Origin: an uncultured Flavobacteriales bacterium
Lineage (GTDB): Bacteria > Bacteroidota > Bacteroidia > Flavobacteriales > Vicingaceae
Reading direction: 5' to 3'
Assembly: GCA_913052515.1 (NCBI GenBank)
Contig: CAJXFJ010000002.1
Coordinates: 1 to 16,840 of the forward strand
DNA: 16,840 bases
Shown here: positions 6,784 through 15,700 of the stretch, piece after piece
Numbering within the stretch: position 1 is the stretch's first letter
Layout of the letters: every line of letters starts with the position of its first letter
The notes under the pieces: generated by a model
What the model was told of the DNA's origin: nothing
What the model saw: only the letters and a program-made list of their open reading frames with translations
Databases searched by the model: none
Made by a program: the position numbers and the translations under genes

Positions 6784-9636
6784 ATGGTTATTCGAGTTTT
6801 AAAGAGTTTCTTCATTGTATTTGTTTGCTTTTCACTGAATGCAAGTGGCTTTGTTTCTGAAGAGTCTAATCAACCTTCTAGAAATTCCCATCAGGAATAT
6901 AGTAGTTCTTCAAATTATAGCATTCAACATTGGACAAGCCGAGAGGGCTTACCTCAAAACTCTATTAATACGATAATTCAAGCTAAAGATGGTTACTTAT
7001 GGATTGGAACCTTTGGGGGTGTATGTCGCTTTGACGGACTTACTTTCGAGAAAATAGAGCATCCTAAACTGGCTTACGAAAGAGTCATTACTTTGTTTGA
7101 GTCTTATGATAGTGCCATTTGGTTAGGTACAGAAAACAACGGACTTTTTCGATATAAAAAAGGTAAAGTGAAACATTTTACCGTGAATAACGGATTGCCT
7201 GGAAATGGCGTGAATAGCATATTTCAATTTGAGAAAGATAAAATAGGAGTGCTCATTCATGATAAAGGTATTTGCATTTTAAATGACGATAGCATTTATT
7301 TTAATCCTAATAATGTTTTTCCCAACAAAGTGCTTCTTGAGCAAGCCATAGTTGATGAAAAAAACCAAATTTGGATGGCTACCTCAGAAGGGGTTTTTAT
7401 GCTAAAGAGACCAGATACTCTTCTGCAAAAAGTAATAGGTAGTGAATTTCCTATTCAAGGGAAAGCTTTGAATTTAACTCAACAAGGTTCACTTTTATAT
7501 GCAAATAGAAAGGCAGTTTTTATTATCAATAGAGAAGAATTAGCAATTCAAGACACACTAAGTATTGTTAATAAAGAGCTTTCTTCCAAACAACTAATAG
7601 CTGACGATGAGGAAGTGTGGTTTGGGACGCATAACAGTGGTGTATTTCGTTTGGCGAAAAAGGAATTGAAGCAATGGGATAAAGGGATGGGTTTGGAGAA
7701 TGGAAGTGTTAGTGCTCTATTTAAAGATAGGTCGGATAATATATGGGTGGGTATAAATGGAGGAGGGTTATTGAAATTTTCTCAGAACCTAGTTGAGTCT
7801 TTAAGTGATAGTTCTCAACTGAGTTCAAAATCCATTTTACCGATTTATGAATACAAAAAGAACCAATTATTAATAGCAACTAATGGAGGAGGGGTTTATC
7901 ATTATAATGCAACTAATCGAGAAATAAAAAAGCTTCCAGACTCTTTAGGAGTACTTTCGGGTGTTTGGTCAATTGCCGGAAATGAAAAAGAGCTTTGGTT
8001 TGGCACCTTTGGAGAAGGTCTTTTTTATTGGAATTTTTCACAGAATAAGCCTGTTGAGCAAATATTTAATTGGCCTGCGAAAAGCGACTTGGTCAATGCA
8101 ATGTTTTATGACCCTGTTGATAGTTGCTTATTAATTGGAAATGACCAAGGAGGACTTTTTAAATTCAAAAACAATATCTGGCAGACCTTAATTTCAGAGG
8201 ATTTAAAAAAAGCCAGGATTTCACAAATAGTTGTGCATCAAGATAAAATTTATTTATCGACTCAAGGAGATGGGGTTATTATTTATGAAACAAATACGGA
8301 CAAAAGCTATGCCCTAAAAGGAATAAAGGAGCTTGAAAATAGTTCGATTAGATGCATGTTTTTTGATACTGCTGATAATCTGTGGATTGGCACATACGGT
8401 AAAGGATTAATACTCAAAAGAGGATATCATTTTTATACCATAGATAAAGAGAAAGGACTTTTTGATAACCTGATTTCGAGTATCAATGAGGACTCGCAAG
8501 GTAATTTATGGATGAGTTGTAATCGAGGGGTTTTTAAAGCTAAGAAACAAGACCTAATTGATGTGGCAACGGGAGCTATTGAGCTTGTAAAGTGTAAGGT
8601 ATACAATAGCTCTCATGGTATGAGTAATACAGAAACCAATGGAGGGTTTCAGCCTTCTAGTTGTCAGCTTGAAGATGGTAGCCTGTTTTACCCGACCATG
8701 AAGGGTGTTTCTAGATTTAATCCCAAGAAGAAATTTAAAGCCGAAAAGATTGAGTCCATACTCATCAATTCAATTAAGCTAAAAGACTCTACTTTTATTC
8801 CTCAAGACGAAAATAGAATTGCTCCTCAATATCGAGATATTAGTTTCATCTACACTGCTCCTTCTTTTACTGCACCAGAACTTATTCGCTTTAAATATAA
8901 ACTAGAGGGCTATGACGAAGAATGGCAAAACAATGGTTTTTTAAGAATAATCAATTATACCAATTTAGACCCAGGGAGCTATGTTTTAAAAATTAAAGCA
9001 ATTGACAGTCAGGGTATAGAAAGTGATAAGATTGCCGAAACCCGCTTTTACTTGGTCCCAAATTGGCATGAAATAATTTGGGTAAGGGCTTTAATCTTAC
9101 TTTCCTTGCTCTACTTAGGTTATAGAATTATGAAGTTTTTTCAGTTTAGGAAGCTTCAAAGAGAGGTTAATGAGCAGAAAATTAAGCTTGCGGAGCTAAA
9201 GATTGGTGGCCTAAATAAAGAGATAACAAAAAATAAAAGAGAATTAACTACCTATACGCTTGAGGTTATCGAAAAAAATAATTTGTTGAGAGAGATTAAG
9301 GAAAACCTCAAAAAGGTAGATAGTAATCAAGATACGGCTAACCTTGAGCGAATGGTCAAATTTGGCTTAAATGAAAAGCAAGACTGGGTAGAATTTAAAA
9401 AACGTTTTACGAATGTGGATGATGAATTTATTCAAAAACTTCGTGCAAAACATCCCCAATTAACCAAAGGGCAAATTCGATTAGCATCACTTATAAAACT
9501 AGGTTTTAGCTCAAAACAAATTGCTGAATTCTTAAATATAACTCCTCCATCTGTAGATGTTGCGAGAAGCAAATTGCGTAAAATATTGAATTTAACAACA
9601 AAGGATAGCTTGTATGACTACCTTGTAAGTATTTGA
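6784..9636 (+). CDS. Membrane-anchored propeller-sensor transcription factor (Reg_prop, Y_Y_Y, LuxR-type HTH)
   Basis: This 950-residue one-component regulator would sense a ligand outside the inner membrane and bind DNA inside. An N-terminal signal/anchor (about 1-21, VLKSFFIVFVCFSLNASG) is followed by about eleven Reg_prop blades between residues 50 and 600. Examples are GYLWIGTFGGVCRFDG, AIWLGTENNGLFRYK, NIWVGINGGGLLKFS, LWFGTFGEGLFYW and NLWIGTYGKGLI. A Y_Y_Y domain follows (about 690-755, with FIYTAPSF, FKYKLEGYDEEWQ and LDPGSYVLKIKA). Then come one membrane helix (about 762-785), a charged coiled coil (about 786-860) and a C-terminal LuxR/GerE-type helix-turn-helix (about 890-950, LTKGQIRLASLIKLGFSSKQ and then IAEFLNITPPSVDVARSKLR). 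No histidine kinase, phosphoacceptor or receiver domain is present, unlike the hybrid two-component systems with the same sensor. Intact membrane attachment implies DNA binding at the membrane, for which Bacteroides SusR is a precedent. The neighbouring giant secreted protein is a plausible target, by position only. Confidence 0.92.
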   Translation: MVIRVLKSFFIVFVCFSLNASGFVSEESNQPSRNSHQEYSSSSNYSIQHWTSREGLPQNSINTIIQAKDGYLWIGTFGGVCRFDGLTFEKIEHPKLAYERVITLFESYDSAIWLGTENNGLFRYKKGKVKHFTVNNGLPGNGVNSIFQFEKDKIGVLIHDKGICILNDDSIYFNPNNVFPNKVLLEQAIVDEKNQIWMATSEGVFMLKRPDTLLQKVIGSEFPIQGKALNLTQQGSLLYANRKAVFIINREELAIQDTLSIVNKELSSKQLIADDEEVWFGTHNSGVFRLAKKELKQWDKGMGLENGSVSALFKDRSDNIWVGINGGGLLKFSQNLVESLSDSSQLSSKSILPIYEYKKNQLLIATNGGGVYHYNATNREIKKLPDSLGVLSGVWSIAGNEKELWFGTFGEGLFYWNFSQNKPVEQIFNWPAKSDLVNAMFYDPVDSCLLIGNDQGGLFKFKNNIWQTLISEDLKKARISQIVVHQDKIYLSTQGDGVIIYETNTDKSYALKGIKELENSSIRCMFFDTADNLWIGTYGKGLILKRGYHFYTIDKEKGLFDNLISSINEDSQGNLWMSCNRGVFKAKKQDLIDVATGAIELVKCKVYNSSHGMSNTETNGGFQPSSCQLEDGSLFYPTMKGVSRFNPKKKFKAEKIESILINSIKLKDSTFIPQDENRIAPQYRDISFIYTAPSFTAPELIRFKYKLEGYDEEWQNNGFLRIINYTNLDPGSYVLKIKAIDSQGIESDKIAETRFYLVPNWHEIIWVRALILLSLLYLGYRIMKFFQFRKLQREVNEQKIKLAELKIGGLNKEITKNKRELTTYTLEVIEKNNLLREIKENLKKVDSNQDTANLERMVKFGLNEKQDWVEFKKRFTNVDDEFIQKLRAKHPQLTKGQIRLASLIKLGFSSKQIAEFLNITPPSVDVARSKLRKILNLTTKDSLYDYLVSI

Positions 9637-9651
9637 AAAACAAAATAATAT

Positions 9652-9687
9652 AAAAAGGGTTAAGACGAAGTTAAGATGCCTTTTTTT
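9652..9687 (+). terminator. Weak possible terminator after the regulator gene
   Basis: AAAAAGG (9652-9658) can pair with CCTTTTT (9679-9685) across a 20-base loop, and a T-run ends at 9687. With two G-C pairs and a long loop it would be weak. It is the only terminator-like structure between the regulator and the giant gene, so partial read-through is possible. Confidence 0.3.
9659..9676 (+). repeat. Direct repeat GTTAAGA spaced 11 bp upstream of the giant gene
   Basis: GTTAAGA occurs at 9659-9665 and again at 9670-9676, about one helical turn apart, some 45-60 bases upstream of the predicted -7 box of the giant gene. This spacing suits an activator site. TTAAGA also occurs twice upstream of the GloVer gene (3983 and 4054, the latter as TTAAGATG like the copy here). 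Short AT-rich words make this weak evidence. Confidence 0.35.
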
Positions 9688-9698
9688 CTGTTTTTGAG

Positions 9699-9727
9699 TT
9701 GGTCAATCCTTTCTCACTATACTTTTA
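9699..9727 (+). promoter_or_regulatory. Possible promoter of the giant secreted protein gene
   Basis: TACTTTTA (9720-9727) fits the Bacteroidota -7 box TAnnTTTG with one mismatch. TTGG (9699-9702) lies 17 bases upstream as a poor -33 candidate. The ATG at 9759 would follow after a leader of about 25 bases. The match is suggestive only. Confidence 0.35.
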
Positions 9728-9758
9728 TGGCCATGAAATTTTAATGCTTCATTGAGCC

Positions 9759-12700
9759 ATGAAAAAAAATCTACTGCTTCTTGTTTTAATTTTTGTCTTT
9801 TTTGCAAATGGCTTTGCCCAATACGATTATGGTATTGGTATGCGTTTCCAACACAGACCTTATGGCTGCCCTTCGAACGACATTAATACATATGTAGGTG
9901 TTTCTTCTGGCAATTTTACAGTTACTCCTAACAAAGCCGATGGATCTGTAGAAATTTCTTTTCTGCAAGCCAATACAGGCTTATATATGCTAAACGTTAA
10001 CTTGAAAATTGACGGTCAAATTCGTTTTGCCTATCACGACCATGATGCTGCTAGACATCCTACCATCACACGACTGGACGTAAGAGCAGATAATTCCGTA
10101 AATCCGCCTGTTTCTTTAATGCCTGCGGCTACAGGTGGAAATTGGCCAAGTGGTTCTGGAAGTGCAGGGAGTAAAACCAATAGTCAGTATGGTACAGACT
10201 ATAACTATCAGTTTTGGGAAAGTACAAATGGCACAATAACGCTTCGCCATGTGAAGTTTACTAATTTACCAAATAGCTTCTTTTCGTCAGGTCATACTTT
10301 TGAAATTGCTGGTCAAATGAGACTAGGTAACAACAATAACTGTTGGAGAACTTCCAATAGAAATGAGGTGAATCGAACAACAACTACTTTGTATCCAAGT
10401 AGCTTCAAAACAGAAATATCACCTACCAATGTTCAAATCACCAATCGTACATGTTCATCTGCTGAAATTAGTTGGGGTAAAAGTGGTTCAGCAGCAGATG
10501 CAAATATAGAATGGGAAGTTTTTTATAATGGTACAAGTTCTGGTCGTTTATCTGGTTCAACAAGCTCTTATACGATTCCAAATCTAGGAACAGGAAATAC
10601 TTCTGCCTTTGTGCGAGCCTATTATGGTTTACCAGGAAGGGGAACCTATTATCGAACAGGGCTGGATAAATCGATTACGCTTAGCCCAAGTGGTTTTAGT
10701 GGAAACTTTAATAACTTCCGTTCAACGGGAAATTGCGATGGCTCTATCAATCTAAACTGGGACTTTGATAATAATGAAGCAACAAGTTTTGAAATTCAAA
10801 GAGATGTAAACCCAAATTTTTCCGCTCCTTCTAGTTTAACATCTAATGGAAACAGTACCGTAGACCAAGGTACACAAAGTGGCCAGCAATATTATTATCG
10901 TTTGCGGGCGGTTCGAACTTGCCCTACGAAAACTTCCAATGTGGTGAGAACTTCTTATTCAAACACCTTGCAAGCAGAAGGTGGTGGAAATCCAACTGCT
11001 CCAACTCAAGTGCTTGTAGATGACGCCTTGACGAATTCTTCTGCGAGAGAAATTACCTTACGTTGGAAGGACAATTCAGGAACAGAAGACGGTTATCGAA
11101 TAGTTCGTTCTTCTTCTTCGGGAACAGTTCAAATTGATGTATCTGCAAACGATACAGTTTATGTTGATAATGGACTTCAAACCTGTGAATTGTACACCTA
11201 TCGAGTAAAAGCTTTTAATGCCTGTGCGACCAATGGGGTGCAATCCATAAGCAGTGATACGGTAAGTTTGTCGCCAGATGTTTCAACTACCTTTTCCGCA
11301 TTACCGAACGAACGAATTACTGCCACAGATGGAGATTTTGGTGATCGAATTGATTTAAAGTGGAATACCCAAAACAGACAAAATGAAAGTTGGGACATTA
11401 CAAGAACCAATGTATTGGATACAACGGATAAAACCGTAATTGCAAGTTTGCCTGCTGGAACCAAGTTTTACTCAGACAATACAGCCGCAGCCAATACACT
11501 TTATCGTTATGATATTCAAGGTATTTCTGATTGTGCCGGTCAAACCGTTTTATCAAACACCTCTAGCGATCAAGGTTTTCGCTTGGCTTATGGAACCGTA
11601 AATGGACAAGTAACTTACGGGGGTGGAACCGCAGTTGAAGGCGTTAAAGTTTTAGCCAGTTCTGTGAATGGAGCAAGTGGCAAGTCGGCATATTTCAATG
11701 GAACAAACTCTTATGCATCGGTGAAAGATGTGACGCAGTTTCATTCCACTGCTTTTACTTTAACAGCTTTTATCCGCTTAAACTACAACAAAAATGGGAG
11801 ACAAGTATTAGCTTCAAAATATGACGTCAGTCAAAATGGATGGATGGTCTTTTTTGAAAATGGAGATTTAAAAGTTGCACTTAACGGTACTGAAAGAACT
11901 TTAACGACACCAACGTCTAAATCCTATGCTACATGGGCTAACCTTGCAGTTGTGGTTAATGGAACTACTGTAACCAGCTATTGGAATGGAGATTCTACAG
12001 ATACACAAACCTTTCCAGCTTCTGCAACCTTTAATAACGATGATATACTGATTGGAAAAGAATCAAGTGGCAACTACTTTGAAGGTTTTATCGATGAAAT
12101 GCGATTTTATAAAAATGCACTGAGTAAAACCCAAATCAAAAGAACGTATGATGTATTTATCAATCCTTCATCGACTAATTTGGTAGGTTATTGGAGGTTT
12201 GATGAAGGAGTTGGAAGTACAGCCTACGATTATTCAAAAGTAGCTTTAATCCCCAATCGAAATCATGCAACATTAAATGGCACGGTAGTATTTAGTGATA
12301 CCATTCCAAGTCAAAATCAATTGACAGCTGGGGCTTATACCAATGTAAGCGGAAGTTATTTTATTCCTTTTATTCCTTTTCAAGGCACGGGAGACAATTT
12401 TACCCTTACACCCACTTTTGGAGTACACACTTTCACTCCAGCCAATACAACCATTTTTATTGGCGGAACCAATCCCAATTTTTCGGGAATTGATTTCATT
12501 GATAATTCTTCTTTTACCGTTCAGGGTTCGGTTGTTTTTAAAGGAACTCCTTGTGCAGTAGAAGATGTATTTGTTTTAGTGGATGGCTCTGTGGCAACAA
12601 AAGCAAATCAACCCATTTCCACAAATGATTCTGGCTTGTTTAGTGTTGAGGTTCCCATTGGAGAGCATTTTATTTCTTTGCAAAAGAATGGACATACCTT

Positions 12701-15700
12701 TGAAATTGGCCGTTTCCCACAAAGCGGGGTTTTTGATTTTCAAGATAATGTTGTTATCCCTCAACCTTTTGTTGATTCTACGCTAAGAATTGTTCGAGGA
12801 AGAGTTGCCGGTGGAGAAATTCAAGCAAATTTGCCTGTAGGTCTTGGTAGAGGCAAAAACAACATCGGTTCAGCTTCTATCATTTTTAATGCTACCCAGC
12901 GGACCTGTTTTCAAGATACGGTTAGAACTGATTCTCTAACTGGAGAATATGTGATCAAATTGCCACCACTCAATTATGAAGTGCCATCTTTTGTAGTGAA
13001 TTCAAGTAATTTCAGATTTGGAAACAATACGCAACCAAACGCCAATCTTAACCTAGTCAATAATATTCCCTTGCAAACTGTGCGAGATTCTATTTACGAT
13101 TCATTGGCACAAGTATGGAGGGTTGATACAAGTACTTTTCATGTAAAACGGAACTTTATCCGTTACAATACTCCCAACTTAGATGTGTTTGCGGAGGATA
13201 GTAGTCGTTTTTATGGACAGCAGCAAATTATACTCGATTTAATTGGAGGTAGAGATACGATTGATGCGCTAGGACTCTTAAACATTGGCGGTTACACCAT
13301 CCCTACTTTTACCGATGGAAGAAGAGCTGGATTTAAAATTACTGCCTTTGAAGAATATGAAAACCGTGACAATCCATCCTCAATTGTGATCGATCGAATT
13401 CCCATTTCAAGGGGAACCATTTCTATTAAAAATGAATTTGCTCAAACTTTAAACAACAGCTTTGTTGTTTCTCCAACAGATACCAACCGTTTTAACGGAG
13501 TTTACGACTATCAATTTACGGTAGGCCCAGCCAATGCAACTGAAAACTTATTGGATACCAATTTAAGTTTTACGCAAAGTTTAGAAGTAGAGTTGGTTAC
13601 AAATAATGGAACGGTTCAATGGTTGCCAAATCCTAATAATTCACCTTTAGTTGCTCGTGTGTTAGGTGCAGTTCCTTTGGGTGGAACTTTTGCCACTTTA
13701 GGCCCTCAAGTGGTGACTATGGTTTTGCGAGATCCACCCGGTTCAGAGAGTTTTGCCACTTGGGAACAAGGCGTTTCTCAAACCAATTCAGTTTCTTTTA
13801 ATGTTACTGCTGGGGCTGCTGCTTTTACTGAAAACAGCATTAAAGCAGGTACGGCTTTTTCTTTGTCTGATCCAATCGGAGTGATTTCCATTGATTCAGA
13901 AGTGAGTGCAACAGCACGAACTGGAGTGAGTGTAGAAAGTTCCATTGGTGCAGGTGGGGAATTTATAGAATCAACAACTTTAAACACCTCCGTTTCTACT
14001 GGTAATGGAATTGAGTTTGTGGGCGCTGATGCCGATATTTTTATTGGCCGCTCCATGAACATGGACTTTGGCCTTTCAAATTTAATTACCCTCGTTGATG
14101 AGGCTCAATGTGGAAATCCAAATGTGAGTTGTGTAGGAAGTGCTTTTCAAGTTTCTCCTACAAAAAGGCTAAAGTTTGCTCGAAAAAAATCCATGTACGT
14201 AGTGCCCGGAGGATATGGAACAGAGTTTTTTTATACCCAAAGAAGCATCGAAGAATTCGTTATTCCCAACCTAGAATTGTTGCGTAACAATTATTTAGAT
14301 TCTGCAGTAAAGGCCAACGGACAGCCTCTCTATACCAAGTACATTACTTCTGGTCCTGATTATGGAAAAAGCAATGATGACCCAACTTTAACGGCAGCCG
14401 GAAGTACTGCTCCTGCCCAGTTTAGAAGCCTTACACCAGACCATGAATTAAATACGGCTGAAGACAGTGCGGGTTTAAGTTATCAATTTCATGGTTATGA
14501 GGTAACCACACGAACGTATAATGTCAGAGAAGTACAGTTTGGTAGGAATTCTATTACCGGTCAGCTTGAGGTAGGTTATGTTACGGTTCCGAAAACGGAA
14601 ACGATTATTGAAGGGGTTGATAGTGTTTGGTGGTATAATCAGCAGATTCGTTTGTGGGTAGATGCTTTGGCCCGAAATGAGCGAGAGAAAGTTGAAGCCA
14701 TGAGCAAGCCTCCTATGAAAAACATCTCCATTTCAAGTGGTGTGAATTTATCAGAATCAGAAACAACGGTAAAGGATACAACAACTACGATTAATTGGTC
14801 TGCAAACTTGAGTGCCCAAGCGGCCGTGGAAGTAAAATCGGAAGTCGGGGGTTCAGGCTTGGGAGCTTCTGCAGGTATGAAAGTTTCTCTTTCTACCAAT
14901 GGAAATGCCAGTTTTAGAACAGCGGTTTCCAATACCATTTCTTATACGCTGAAAGATTCCGATGGGGATGACGTTACCTCCATTGATGTTTTTAAAGGTA
15001 AGGATGGCTTTTCTCCTTCTTTTAGCGTTCGAGGTGGACAAACTTCTTGCCCTTACCAAGATTCTACCACTACCAAATATTACTTACCAGGAACCAAAAT
15101 AGATAATGCTACCATTCCTACCGAAGACCCTGGTTTGTCCGTATTTCCTTCTAATCTAGCAAACATTCCAGCCAATAGTCCTGGGGTTTTCAACTTGACT
15201 TTACAAAATCCTACCAGTTTCGATAATGTCTATTCCTTAAAAGTCTTGGAAGGCACAAACCCTAATGGTGCCATTATAAAAGTAGATGGGTTAGATCCAA
15301 ATCGAGATTTTGCCATACCAGCTAATTCTTCTATCAACAAACAACTTACGATTGAAAGAGGGCCCGCTGCTATTGAATACGACAGTATTGTGATTTTGCT
15401 TCACTCGGTTTGTCAGTTTGCTTCAGGCACAGCTGCTTTCAAGGATATTTATGACGAAGTAAGTATTTCGGCAAGTTTTCTACCTTCTTGTACTGAATTA
15501 CAAATCTCTGCACCTGATAATCAATTTGTGTTTAACTCAAACTTTAATGGGGCTTTGCCGATTACCATTGATAATTACGACATCAATTACTCAGGTTTAT
15601 ATAAAATAGACTTGCAATACAAACCTTCTTCTCAGTCGGCATGGAGAACATTACCTACCGCATGGTACAAAGATTCAGCTGATGTAAGAGCACAGTTTCA

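Noticed and set aside
12576..12786. Overlapping short frames on both strands
   Set aside because: The + strand giant frame here encodes a prealbumin-like unit with the expected strand pattern; the alternatives are out-of-frame shadows.
13778..15059. Minus-strand reading frames at 13778-14062, 14639-14938 and 14853-15059
   Set aside because: They lie opposite the giant + strand frame, which is open throughout and has domain-like protein content. The minus frames are short and have no recognisable domains or start signals.
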